DNA of 64,000 bases from Diadema setosum (Eukaryota > Echinodermata > Echinoidea > Diadematoida > Diadematidae), in the NCBI GenBank assembly GCA_033980235.1, contig CM067070.1, forward strand, positions 25,530,699 to 25,594,698, in the 5' to 3' direction. Below are positions 45,896-57,479 of the stretch, piece after piece. The notes under the pieces were generated by a model that was not told the DNA's origin, did no database searches, and saw only the letters and a list, made by a program, of their open reading frames with translations. Both the position numbers and the translations under genes were made by a program. Numbering within the stretch: the stretch's first letter is position 1; every line of letters starts with the position of its first letter.

Positions 45896-46297
45896 CGTCG
45901 GTGTTACCACGAACCGACGCTATTTCGTTTTTGAGCGAAAATGCAATTCTAAGAAAATCGCGTTTAAAGATCTCACAAGTTTTAGACAACGTTTTCAATG
46001 ACTTTTCCTGTCTTGTGTGTGAAAATTTTGACAGGGTGATGAGAGTGGAAGTTGTTCTTCCTATCCATAGTGTAATTTTAGTGTGACTTCAAAAGAATTA
46101 CGATATTTCTGTCTTCAAACTCACTGCGTCGGTTCGTAAATCCATCGTTTCTTGCGCGCACCATAGGTTATGTACTTAAGCGCGGGTCTCACGGACCGAC
46201 GTAAGTTGTATTACGCCGGTTCGTGAGACCCGCGCTGTAGGGCCTGCACAATAGGTAACGTGCAATACGCGTGTATTTACGAACCGTCGCTATTTCA
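45896..46297. mobile_element. MITE with CGTCGGTTCGTGAGACC motifs (copy 1)
   Basis: Starts CGTCGGTGTTACCACGAACC and GACGCTATTTCG; ends GAACCGTCGCTATTTC-like. An internal hairpin has arms 46179-46204 and 46211-46236 (AGCGCGGGTCTCACGGACCG), two mismatches. A related copy lies inverted at 52917-53202. Confidence 0.6.
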
Positions 46298-48501
46298 TTT
46301 CCGTATGTGTTTACATACAAATACTATTAGGGCTATACCTGCTTATCAACAATAACCTTATTAATTGAAATTAATTGTCATGTAATGATTATTGTGATTA
46401 TTATAATACATTAGGTGATAATTAAGATAATATAAGCCAGTTTCTCTTAATTGTTCTAAAAAGCGTGTTGTCCTTGTTTTCATCTTCATTTAGCATTGTT
46501 ATTAGACCTGTCGTTGATCGCTCCAAAGATTTCTTTGCCCTCCCCCCTCCTTTTTTGTGTGGATATATTATTCAACACTTTTGCATGTGGACATTTATCA
46601 TTTGGTAATTAATATGTACTCGGTATACTGTGTTTCATATTTTTTTTTACTTTTTACTGTTTTTTTTACTTTTTTAACTTACTTTCTTTATTTTTCACAT
46701 AATTTTTAATTCAAATTCAGTTCACTTCTTTCATAATAATTATGAATGTTTGTTCTAAGATGAAGGATACCGCTAAATATAGGGAAAAAGATGTGCCAGT
46801 CAGTAATGATTACTTGCGTTTACTCATCTTTCATACTCATGCACTCTGTTATTTCTTTCTCTGAAATAATCTATTAATTTCTTTATTTCTTATTATTCCA
46901 CATTATTTGTGACTTTTACTTTGTCACAATTTTTATCGGTGTCATTATTGTCATTTGGCTTGCATGCGAATTCACTCATAATTCCTCATTTTCCATCTTT
47001 CTCTTTCCTGCTCAACAGATTCTTTGATAGCTGCACTTGATCATATAAAAACATAAAACTCATCCTGCATGCACTCTTCGAAACTGATAAACTCCTAAAA
47101 ATACATAAATATAAAAATTATCAGAATTTCAAGCTTCATTTTAAATATATAACAATGGTCATGTTTTATTATGCCTTTTGCAGCAATATATTGAAGAGGT
47201 ACATTATGTAATCAAAGAAACATAGGTTCTCAATAAAGTATCAAATTTGAATTATTCAGAGATGAGTAATGACAATGGGAAGGATAACAATAACTGTGGA
47301 AGAGCTCCATAAATCAATAAATATCTAATGGCAAATGGAGATGGAATCAATATTAAAGAATATGCGTAATTCAAGTTCATTATTACATCAGTTCTTGAGT
47401 GTTCACAAAAAGAGAAACACAGTTCGAACATGCGCACCAAATCTTACAATGTACATTTACATCTGTAGAGTGCGGACGGAACATATACAAAAGAAAGAAT
47501 AACATTCTCAAATTAATATATCAAGCATAATTATGTATATGAACATAAAAAGATGTTGCTGCATATGCATGAAGCTTGAGAGTGCTGCAACACACATTAT
47601 GCTCAGATGGAAACTTGATGTATATCATACAAAAGAGAAGAGGTACTGCATGTACATGTAGTTACACTATTCACAGGACAGTAGAGAAAAAGCAAGAGAG
47701 AGAGAAGGAAATGGGTGTCTAAAATAGGTCGATGTAAGGAGTGCCAAGCCAATTAAGTCTCTAATAGAAGTCATACATATATGAAAAGGAAACAAATTAA
47801 TCACAACATAAATGATCGTGCTCATATTAACCAATAATTAGCATCTAAAAATGTGTGTAGAAAGCCCATAATATCAGCCTTTCGCCCCGTAGGCTTGTTA
47901 CATATGAGAAAAGAGAAATTTTGGCCGACCCCCCCCCCTCCGAATCCTTAATCCACCAGTACTATAAACACATGTGCTAGCAAATTCACAAGAGGGGTGG
48001 GGAAATTCGGCCAAAATTGTGTGTGGTTAAGATAATTAAAAAGAAAGGTCATCAGCAAAACTACGGGGTGGATGCAGACGAATTTTCATGTGATGACTAA
48101 AAAAAAAATGCAGCCAAAGGGGGGAAAAAAAAAGGACGGTGGAGAGGGGCCAAGGCTAATTTGACTCCCCTCCCCCCCCCCCCCAAAAAAAAAAAAACAC
48201 GCCAATGTTTTACAGCACCTTTAAAGGACTCTTAATTTTCTTTTGTAAAAAACAAACGTCTCGAAGTAAAGAATTCCATATTGTAGGCGAAATGTAGACC
48301 GATACAGTGTATGAAGTGTACATCCCAAGCTATTAAAGAAAAAAAAAACAGATTATGAATATTATTTAAAGTAAGAATTTCAGTGCGTTTAATCATCTTT
48401 AGTCGAGTTGCAAATGACATGTGCATAGTTAATAAGAGCAGTTAACTTCGAAGCGCCCCAAGCCCTTCTATATTTAATCATTCATGTCTAAAGGTAGTGC
48501 T
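46298..48501. other. Gap without recognisable genes
   Basis: Long AT-rich stretch with short homopolymers (for example C and A runs near 47930 and 48120-48195). No coding, RNA or transposon signal is convincing. Confidence 0.5.
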
Positions 48502-48603
48502 AGGGTATCCCGGTGGTCTAGTGGTTATGGCGCTGGTCTAGTAATCCGGAGGTCGTGGGTTCGAATCCCGCTTGGGCTGCCTGTGATTTTTTTTTTTTTT
48601 TTC
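48502..48603 (+). ncRNA. tRNA-derived SINE head with pol III A and B boxes and T-run terminator
   Basis: A box TGGTCTAGTGG (48514-48524) and B box GGTTCGAATCC (48558-48568) match the pol III consensus and spacing. The anticodon loop CTAGTAA would give AGT (Thr-type). The acceptor and D stems do not pair, so it is not a functional tRNA. A run of about 17 T (48586-48602) follows, flanked by GGCTGCCTGTGA and TCACAGCAGCC, which form a hairpin around it. Confidence 0.6.
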
Positions 48604-49840
48604 ACAGCAGCCCACAAACTGCACACTGCAGTTGCATGTGTTACTACGGATGGAGACAAATGAATAATCTATTATTTTAATATACAATTTTTGACATCCT
48701 TTTTGTAATCACTTTCTTTAATTGTACATTTAGAGACATAATGAATTATTATTAAAAGAAATCATATTTCTGTATTTTGTTGTGAGTTTGCATGGGAGCA
48801 TACACGTATCATAATTTACAATTTTAGTTAAATAAAGAACATCTCATAACAAAACTGTCTAGTGATGGTTGAATGATTATGTCAATTTGTTATAAGTCCT
48901 ATCAGTTATATGGAGTGCATTTCCCATGTTTATAAGAATCATACGTAACACATTCAAAGTGGGTTGAAGACAACAAAATAATAAATAAAAGAATACAGGA
49001 GAATAGAATGAATTACAGTTTGAGGTGAGTTTTGCATGTCATTAACTGGATTAATATTATCATCTAGCAGAGATGCATATTTGATTATTTGTTGCATTAA
49101 TTTCATAAAAATACATACATGTATAACATGTCTCAATCAACATTCAGAATGTTTGCAAAATGTAGATGAACATGTATCATGAACATGGTTGAAGATGAAG
49201 CTGGAAGTTTTTGTTAATGGGTCTAAGCTACCATTTGTGACTCTCATAAATCTGTTTTCTGTGAAAATTCGTACAGCGAGTTAAAAGTTTCTGATATACA
49301 CATTTTGACAGTGTGACACATTTGGTTATGACCCCGACAATTTAGATTGACTCTCGCAATTATCACCGTTTACGAAAAATAAATCAGTGAAGGGCATGTT
49401 AATCCTCAGTCGATAACTATTACAACTATGCAATGATTATTCAACCATCTAACTTCATCTGATTACAGCATCATCTGAATATTGCCAATGTGCACTTAGA
49501 AATTTATCAAGATGTATCACAAGGTTATGATTACCACACAAAACCTTCAAGATTTATTATCATGAAATACATACCAATGAACACTTAAAGAAAATCTAAC
49601 ATTCCATATCCACATGAAGCTTGCCTTGATATAAATGTCTCTCAGTAGTGTTATTAAAGTGTAGCAAAATTGTAATTACGACATCACAGAATGGAATGCA
49701 TGTTTTCACCTTCAATCTTAGAATCTTATTTCATGTTTCCACTTTACAATCACATTTTAATGTAGATATACCGTCCTTATGTTGTCGCCCTTCATCCCAA
49801 GTTCTCCCTTCCATCCTATCTGTAGATTGTCTTCTTTCCT

Positions 49841-50925
49841 AAGCCATTGTATTCACATTCCTTGATGATAAGCACGGTGCTGTACTTTTTTTCTTCTCTG
49901 AAACAGTCCAGCTCTTCGCTACTGCATGGCATCAGTCATGTGAAAGAAAAGACAGAAATTAAGAACTTTCGATTAAAATCAAACATCATGATACAAGATA
50001 CAACTTTCATTTTGAGAAAAAGAAATCAGCCAACTAAGCTGTAGTTGAAATCATTTTGCTCTATTTATATTAAACATAAAACAAAATGGTATACAGGATC
50101 AAAGAATGTCAAAAAATACTGCTGTTCGTCTTTGATGTATATTCAAATTGTCTCGCCTTTTACATATTTTAATGATGCAAGATCTTATGTCTAGCACTTA
50201 GTAAGTCTCATGTAGAAATTAAATTATCATTCACATGAATAAATCTACATGTCCTTGTAAATAAGGCATTGCTTTGAAAAAGCTGAATATTACTAACTGC
50301 ATTTGGGAAACGGTCTACGACAATCAAACTTCTTTATTATCAGAGACTTTAACATCTTGATTAGACCTAGACTCTAATTACCATTGTATTCACATCCGTT
50401 GATGATGTACACGACCCTGTACTTTTTCTTTTCTGAGACAGTCCAGTTCTTCGCTACTACATGGCACCAGTCATCTGAAAGAAAAGAAAGAAATTAAGAA
50501 CTTTTGATTAAAATCAAACATCATGGTACAAGATACAACTTTAATTTTGAGAAGAAAAAAAAATCTGCCAACAAAACTGAAGTTGAAATTATTTTGCTCT
50601 ATTTATATTAAACATAAAACAAAATGGTAGGCCTATGCAGGATCAAAGAATGTCAAAATATACTGCTGTTCGTCTTTGATCCATATTCAAATTGTCTCGT
50701 CATTTACACATTTTAATGATGCAAGATCTTATGTCTAGCACTTAGTAAGTCTCATGTAGAAATTGAATTATCATTCACATGAATATAAATCTACATGTAC
50801 TTGTAAACAAGGCATTGCATTGAAGTAGCTGAATATTACTACCTGCATTTGGGAAACAGTCTACGACAATCAAACCTGTTTCTTATCAGAGACTGTATCA
50901 TCTTAATTAGACCTAGACTCTACAT
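49841..50925. repeat. ~537-bp tandem duplication
   Basis: Unit 1 (49841-50378) and unit 2 (50379-about 50925) share CATTGTATTCACAT, CGCTACT-CATGGCA-CAGTCAT, AAATTAAGAACTTTTGATTAA-type, TGCTCTATTTATATTAAACA and AGACCTAGACTCTA. Divergence is moderate. A possible minus-strand exon lies in unit 2; unit 1 holds its decayed copy. Confidence 0.8.
50374..50474 (-). CDS. Possible exon of an unidentified minus-strand gene
   Basis: On the minus strand an acceptor TTTTCTTTCAG is followed at 50474 by 32 codons in phase 1 and TAG at 50376-50374. The peptide starts DWCHVVAKNWTVSEKKKYRV and ends GCEYNGN. The WCxVV...C pattern is loosely reminiscent of an EMI-type module, but I cannot identify it. Alternatively it continues through a donor at AATG|GTAATT, also phase 1. 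The duplicate in unit 1 has lost the acceptor AG, has TGG changed to TGA, and a 1-bp insertion. No linked upstream exon was found. Confidence 0.35.
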
Positions 50926-52780
50926 TATCATTCAGCTTTTAAAGGTATTAACCATTCACCTATAAAACAGTGGCATTGTCATGTGCATCATATTTCTTTG
51001 ATACTGCACATATTTTCATGAAGTCTGTGCAAGAATGCAAATGAAACACGTCTGCTGTTTGGTATTTATCAAAAAAAAAAAATCACTAACTCAGAAGTCC
51101 TTGGCCTTAGGAATAACACGTGGCGAGTTAGCAGGAATTGACATTAAAATAGAATAAGAATAGATCTACTAAATAGGCCTTTGCCTCATGAATGTCTGGT
51201 CTAATTATAGACTAAGTGAAGTCTAGACCTTTCACTTTTAAGTTACACAGATTTCATATTACTTAGATCTAGACTACATCTAAATCTAGACATCTAATAC
51301 TTTTAGATCTTGGCAACTTTTGTCTTTGTGACACGAAATTAACACGTCACGGATGATATTTCGGCGATGTCCAACAGGATGACAGTACCACTATTACTAA
51401 ATCAGTAAGTTGACATAGAAAACTAACATCAACTTGTTAAAGTACGTTAGAGATGGCACCATATACAATAACCGGTGACACTGACACTGACAGATCTAGC
51501 GACTACCAGTACGTTTAGACTAACGTTAAAGAGTGAGACTCGCCATCTCAGTAAGTCGGCCAAAGACAAAGTCAATACAGGGCTAAGTCAGTGTTACTAT
51601 TATGTTAGGCCTAACAAACGTTAACGGTTACTCGGTAAGGTTAGGTTTACCAGGACTCAAGAGTCCTGGTTAAATCAGTCGAGGGACATTTCTTAGGAAG
51701 TCCTTCGATTCCAAGAATAAAAAGAGTGAAAGAACAAAGGGAAAAAAGGAAAGAAGAAAGGACAAAAGATTATGTATGGCTGCTGTGGAAATCGACAGCG
51801 CCACTGTATCACTATCAATCAAGCGTAAATATATAAACGTCATTTGGTTGGGTCACATTCACAAGTTTTAGGGGAAAAAAGTCCCACCGCTGTACTTAGG
51901 TACTCCACTCAAACTAACGTTAGACATACACTACACACAGTACGGTACTAGGGCTGAATTCACAAGTATACTTTAACACTGCACTGTACATGAAAGCCAC
52001 CTAACCTGTAGAGTACTCGTAGTGTTTAGGTAGTATCACTAGACCACATACTGTCATAGATGACATGTACACCAACGCTGCACACTGGCACTGGTCCGAC
52101 GGTCCCTGACCAGGAAAAATCACTGTTGGATACTGACCAGTAACTTTTTCAGGAATGGACCAGTAAAGATTGGGGGAAAAATGGGTGGACTCTACCTACT
52201 ATTACCACTAGTCTAGATGTAGATCTAGAGCTAGACTACCGGTATGGCTCTGAACTGTGTTAAATTGACTTGGTCTTAGACTTCAGCTGATCTTAGTTTT
52301 AGTAACTGGTATTACAAGTAAAGTCTTAACTTAGACTTAATAGTTAGACTTGAAAGTAAAAGTCTAACATGTCTAACTTTATTCTTTACTCTTCCTTTGA
52401 GTTTTACTGTTAGACTTTTTATTTTTTTTTTAGTTTAGTACGCCTACTTTGTCAATCTCATGGTTTCATTTTCAACTCAAAAGTCAAAGCTTTTAGTGTC
52501 TTCGAGACTTTGAAATCTTGCAATCTGCATGTCTTGCACACAGACGTTACGACTACAGTACTCAGTAGTCTCAGAAGTAACGACATAAGTTGAAAAGAAA
52601 CAATAAATAACATGATTTGGGATCTAATTTGAAATTGTATGGCGTTTACAGACTAGACTTCATAAGCATCACGCGATTGAATACATGGGACTACACACTA
52701 CCGCAATTAATGGTTATGGTAGTCCAACTGAAACTGTTATTTTGAGCATGATTTTAATAGGATTATAGCTTACCATTCAC
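50926..52780. other. Gap without recognisable genes
   Basis: Rich in TCTAGA/AGACTTAGACTT-like low-complexity sequence (52260-52440). A good minus-strand donor (GAATG|GTAAGC near 52771) exists, but no coding frame of matching phase leads to it, so a noncoding 5' exon is the most that could be claimed. Confidence 0.4.
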
Positions 52781-52916
52781 TTCACTCGTGGACAGTGGGC
52801 TGGCTTAGGCCGTCATTCATCTTTCAGAAGGTTTGGTTCTCACTCTGAGATCTGGATTAGGGGCAAAACCTAATTCTAGGCCAGTAAGTTGAACAAAGCT
52901 CAAAGTAATGCAACTG

Positions 52917-53202
52917 CGACGGTTCGTAAAACCCGCATTGCTCTTCACCGTAGCAATTCGGGTTTTACGAACCGGCGTATCTTTCGTGCGTCGGTTCGTG
53001 AAACTCCTTTTTATCAATTTCTCGATATTTCGAGTACCGTCGTTTTTTTCTTTCTTTGATAAAATTAAGTATAATTAATTTTGTGATCTAAAATTTTTGG
53101 ATTTGGTAGAGTTTTGAAAGCACTTTCATTTGGTACCAATATCTCGATTTTGAAAATTTTGACCAAAATCGAAATAGCGTCAGTTCGTGAGAACACCGAC
53201 GT
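52917..53202. mobile_element. MITE with CGTCGGTTCGTGAGACC motifs (copy 2, inverted)
   Basis: A hairpin with arms 52918-52941 and 52951-52976 (GGTTCGTAAAACCCGCATTG / CAATTCGGGTTTTACGAACC). It ends CGAAATAGCGTCAGTTCGTG then ACACCGACG, the inverse of the start of the 45896 copy. Confidence 0.6.
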
Positions 53203-53343
53203 ATTGCACTGCCTGTAATCCTATGGCAATTGCCGATCGTCTGTGCGCGCGGCTCCTTTGAATTGCAGTGCCTGCAATGCTAAATATGCGAAGTCCAGAG
53301 GTTAGATATCGCGATATCGATAGCCCAGCGAAACGAACGAAAA

Positions 53344-53571
53344 ATGGCTGCCTCCAGCTCGGATCCGTTGCAGGCGCAATTTGAACTGTTAAATGACGAG
53401 GAATTGGATGAATTAATCAATGGAACTGATTCGGCGAGCACGAAGCGGTCTCTGAAATTCGGATGGCAAAGATTTGAGGCCTTTGAGAAATTTACCAAGA
53501 CTTCATTGACTGATATTTCCCGTGAAATTTGGATCAAGGAAGGAGGACGGCACATCGTACAGCAAACGTAG
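53344..53571 (+). CDS. Short ORF resembling the N-terminus of Crypton/DUF3504-type proteins
   Basis: ATG at 53344, preceded by CGAACGAAAA, gives 75 residues to TAG. The acidic helix NDEELDELINGTDSASTKRS followed by a WQRFEAFEKF helix is the pattern at the start of Crypton-derived tyrosine-recombinase-like (DUF3504) proteins, where STKR/NTKK precedes an aromatic helix. The recombinase core is absent. A weak donor (AAAC|GTAGTA) near the stop could link it to later exons, but none is seen. It could be a gene fragment, a truncated Crypton or a first exon. Codon use is more GC-rich than its surroundings. Confidence 0.4.
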   Translation: MAASSSDPLQAQFELLNDEELDELINGTDSASTKRSLKFGWQRFEAFEKFTKTSLTDISREIWIKEGGRHIVQQT

Positions 53572-54120
53572 TATTCAGTGTCAATCAGGTATGCAGTTAG
53601 CCCCGGAGACCCGCCGCTCTGCGGCGGGGTCCTGGCGGCTACCTCGCAGTTTTGTTGAAGTGAGAATCACGAACAACTCCCTATTGCCACATATACGGCA
53701 ACTTCACAAATAAACCATGGCAAAATTTCTATCATAAACACAGTGACAATAAAAAATGAAATATACACTACCCCATTGCCTTGTTTCTTCTCACCAATTT
53801 ATCTGGAAACTGCAAAATTTTCCACATTTTTTAGGAGTAAGCGGCCAGCCCTCGTGGAGAGCTTTGCTGCTATTTTGAACGTGTATATCCATTTGTACGC
53901 ATCTACGCATGCGTGAACAGTGACGTCGCCGTTACGGCGCTCAAGGATATGAATAATGCATCATCGCACGGTGCATATAAGGTGAAATGAATATGCATCA
54001 TGTAGCGAGCGATACAGCTGTCAATGGACCGACTGAATGCATGCTGTGCGCATGTGCAAGTGATTGTGAGTTTTAGTGAGCATCGATGAGCTGAAGATAT
54101 TTGCCTTATAAGACAGCATT
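53572..54120. other. Gap with possible promoter-like sequence
   Basis: Contains a CCGCCGCTCTGCGGCGG hairpin (about 53610-53627), AATAAA at 53709, CGCATGCG near 53906, TATAAGG near 53976, and TGCGCATGTGCA-like (NRF-1-type) sequence near 54048. No coding region. Confidence 0.4.
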
Positions 54121-54142
54121 TTCTGCATCATAAGCAATGAAA

Positions 54143-54191
54143 TGCTTCAAACAGTCGCCGATGTGAATCATTTAGGTTTAATCGACCCATG
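54143..54191 (+). CDS. Possible short first exon (phase-1 donor GTAAGT), copy 1
   Basis: ATG CTT CAA at 54143 opens 16 codons (MLQTVADVNHLGLIDP) plus one base before the consensus donor T|GTAAGTATT at 54192. A NRF-1-like site lies about 95 bp upstream. A similarly organised copy lies at 55198-55262. No downstream exon in a compatible frame was found, so the exon may be noncoding. Confidence 0.25.
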
Positions 54192-54290
54192 TAAGTATTC
54201 CTAGTAGTTTTTTGTTGAAAAATTAAGGAAATACAGCGCCGGAACGGCACCCGTTTGGTACAACATCAAAATCTCAATGCCAAAACGGCG

Positions 54291-54330
54291 CAGCCCCAAC
54301 ACTGTACGTTGTACGTTGGGGCTGCTGGTC
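54291..54330. repeat. Hairpin GCAGCCCCAAC...GTTGGGGCTGC
   Basis: 11-bp perfect arms around ACTGTACGTTGTAC-like loop sequence. A twin hairpin (GCAGCCCCAACAC/GTGTTGGGGCTG) lies at 55349-55376, at a similar distance downstream of the second GTAAGT donor. Confidence 0.8.
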
Positions 54331-54819
54331 GCAGTTAGTATGCAGTAGGCCTAACTGGTTACAGCGTCACTATCTAGACCTACTTTGTAGACGAACATGA
54401 TTTGGCAATATTTGTGACAAAAGCACATTTCCGAAAAGCAATAGAGTGTACAAGGCAGTTCTTGTAAAGCTGAAATAGAGTGTACAAGGCAGTTCTTGTA
54501 AAGCACAGTCCAATTTCCAGAGCGTAGAACTTCAAAAACATGATCTTTCTGATGCCAGTGTTACTAGGCCTATGCCCTACTAACCCCGGGACGCTCCGTG
54601 TACACAGTTACACACTGTGGGAGCGTCCTGAGTCAATAGAGTGCTATATCGGTAAGCTTGAAAAACATATACAGTCTGTCACAGATTTTCGCGCCTCCGT
54701 AAGTTTCGAATTTCACTAGGAAAAAACTTACTTTTATAGTATACATAAGATTCTTATCTAATTCCTACCATACGTTCACCTTGTTCTTGTTCACACTGGT
54801 CCAATGATCTTGAAAAAAC

Positions 54820-54860
<41 letters not shown>
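54820..54860. repeat. Poly-T run (~41 nt)
   Basis: A pure T run following GAAAAAACG. No retroelement body could be attached to it. Confidence 0.9.
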
Positions 54861-54863
<3 letters not shown>

Positions 54864-55197
54864 GGTCCATCTCCTAGCTCCCCATCCCATTCACCATTTT
54901 CGAAATCAGTATGCAGTACACTGCGCACGTAAATATTCATGTGCTGGGCGGAGTCGCAATGCTTTTAGCCTTCTGACAAGGCCTGCGCGCGCGTACCCAC
55001 CCAGAAAGCAACGCAATTTACAGCGAGAGGGTTTGCCACACAACAGTATGATACGGCCTTGCCATAAAGCTACAGCTGTACAGATGAATTGACGGCCAGC
55101 GCATGCGCACAAGTTTCAAATCCATTGACCGTATAAGATGACATTCTCCCAAGTTCCTTTCGACCGAGTCGTATTTAACTCATCAATTCGAGCAGAA

Positions 55198-55260
55198 ATG
55201 GAATATTGGCAGGACCAAAAGTTGAACGCAGTCAGTCTTCAACATTATAAATTCACCTGT
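55198..55260 (+). CDS. Possible short first exon (phase-1 donor GTAAGT), copy 2
   Basis: ATG GAA TAT at 55198 opens about 20 codons (MEYWQDQKLNAVSLQHYKFT) and one base before T|GTAAGTCTT. A perfect CGCATGCGC (NRF-1-like) lies about 100 bp upstream, as for copy 1. The two copies share CAGCTGT, GCGCATG-GCA and (C/G)TATAAGA segments, suggesting duplicated promoters with first exons. A downstream segment (55409-55603) is open in all three frames, so it cannot be assigned as exon 2. Confidence 0.25.
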
Positions 55261-55679
55261 AAGTCTTCATATTACAGAATTTTTGCGATTTAATATTGAT
55301 ATTTAGGCGCTATACTTCGCCTGTCATGATCATATCTGCTACAATGCGCAGCCCCAACACTGCGTGTTGGGGCTGATCTAATGCCCTACTAACGTTACTG
55401 TTGCTGGTGAAGAACATAATCGTCATGATCATGGAACAGAGTCAGAGGAAATGTCAATTTCTATTCAGAGTTCTCAGACGCAGAGTCAGGTTCAGGAGTA
55501 TCGGTATCGAAGTGTCTCCATTTTACAAAACTCACCTCAAGTTCGCACTTCTAGACCTCACTTCCATTTCCAGAACTGCGAGGTGCACTTCCACCATAAG
55601 TAAGGCAATTGGAACTTGTACATGAGTTGATGTTTGTATCAACGTTAGTCTTCATTTCACTGTTCATCTTCAGTTTGGT

Positions 55680-55750
55680 TGACGTTCACTTCACTTCGAC
55701 GTTCACTTCACTTCGACGTTCACTTCACTTCGACGTCTTCACTTCACTAC
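55680..55750. repeat. 17-bp minisatellite GACGTTCACTTCACTTC
   Basis: Three to four head-to-tail copies, with degenerate copies on either side (to about 55800). Confidence 0.85.
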
Positions 55751-55835
55751 TTCTTCATCTTGAATTTGGTTGACGTTTACTTCACTTCGACGTTTATATA
55801 GATAAGTAAATAACTCATAGACCCATTTTATAAAA

Positions 55836-56008
55836 CTAATGATGCACAGGATTATTTCGTGGCGTAAGTGAAGGTGCGGCGCACTCTCGAGTATTGACAA
55901 TGGTGCAACATGCACTCGGCTGCGCCTCGTGCATGTTGCACCATTGTCAATACTCTCGAGTGCGCCGCACCTTCACTAACGCACTCTTTCCTGTGCATCA
56001 TTAGTATA
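55836..56008. mobile_element. Foldback MITE, ~76-bp arms
   Basis: Arms 55836-55913 and 55930-56008 are near-perfect reverse complements (ACTAATGATGCACAGGA at the ends, GGTGCAACATGCAC at the centre) around loop TCGGCTGCGCCTC. The flanks TATAA/TATAA may be the TSD, but the ends are ambiguous by a base. Noncoding. Confidence 0.8.
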
Positions 56009-57271
56009 ATAGACTCACTATCACGATCCATACACCTACCTTAATATCTCCTGTGCTAGAATGCTATTTAAAAACTTAGGCATACGAAAATGTAATTGCC
56101 AAAATGAAGGTACAAACGTATTACATCTCCCTCAAGGGAAGGATATGAAAGGTAATTTAATTGGCTATCAACTTACTAAGGCAATAAAAAAGAAGCTGTA
56201 AGCGTGAGTGAACATCGTAATTGTTTTTCTCTTCCATTTAAAAATGGCAAAACTGAACAAGTTGTCATTCATATGTGAATGCTCTTCCATGTAGAAATAA
56301 GAACAAAAGAAAAAATCAACACATTAAAAAACGTAAATTTAGTTGCAAAAATATACCTACATATGATATCCATAATATCGTTAAAGCCCACACGATCAAT
56401 CAGGGCTAAAAATAATGTAAGAAAAAGATTTTTTTGGGGGGTCAAATCCAAGTTCGAATGAAATAAGAGAAGAAGCTATCGTATTAACAAAATTGTATCA
56501 TTTTGCATTTATTTCTGAAATTAGGATAATTGTAAGTTATATTTCGTTTTTGAATTTGTTTCATGAATTCTTAAATCAAAATAGAATGAATGAAATAAAT
56601 ATATTATTCTGTTCATTTAATGATGTTTGTGACTTTATACTCCCTATGTCATTTGAAGTTTGAATTGACAGAAAATTCGTATTTTTCCCTTTAAGTTTCC
56701 CACTTTGATTTTGCTTGAGGTTATTACGAGATAAAGAGAACGGAAACTTATTGTTGGTTTTTCATTCATGTCTCTCAATGTCTTAAACTGTTCTTTTGTT
56801 ATCAATGTTAACTTAAAGTTCATTTGCGAATGAAAGATAATATGTCAATTTTTGCAATTTTTACTTTTTGTCTTGGAGAACAAACACAAATGTGTTCATT
56901 CAGGCGAAAAGTTTCCCTTTATATTGATCTACTAGGTTGAGAGTCAATTAGATTACCTTTAATATGGTTTATGATACATTGACTTTCATCAAAATCTTCT
57001 ATGAATATTATGAAGTCGAAATAGTGTATACTTCTTCTTTTTTCTTTTTGTTTGCTTGGTGTATCTTGGAGTACGGTATGCTTTAACACATCAAATCCTT
57101 TCAATATCCAGCTGCAGAAATGACAGGAATATACTTTAAATCTGTTCTCGTCTCCTGTCTTTGACTTATACCAGGTATGTCTGCCACTCCCTTTTCTACA
57201 TTTTGATAAAATCAGAACAGAGAAAATAGATGTCATTAAAAAGTCTTAGAGGATAGAAATATATTGTTTCC

Positions 57272-57273
<2 letters not shown>
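56009..57273. other. Gap without recognisable genes
   Basis: Very AT-rich. The open frames have no identifiable motifs. Confidence 0.5.

Positions 57274-57317
<44 letters not shown>
57274..57317. repeat. (TA)n microsatellite
   Basis: Pure TA dinucleotide run. Confidence 0.9.
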
Positions 57318-57319
<2 letters not shown>

Positions 57320-57479
57320 TATATACGCTTTTGAAAAAAGCGAGGTATAATAAACGATTTCGTAAAGGATATGACGAATAGTAAGTACGAAGCTGTATGG
57401 GACCTATATTAGCCCTTCGAGAACAAACAGGCAGAAGCACTCTAATACATGACAGACGTTGCGTTGACTGACCTACCAA

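Noticed and set aside
55409..55603. Open frame ending QNCEVHFHHK as a second exon for the 54-55 kb first exons
   Set aside because: All three frames are open here, and splicing the phase-1 donors to the available acceptors would create stop codons (T+AG or T+AA).
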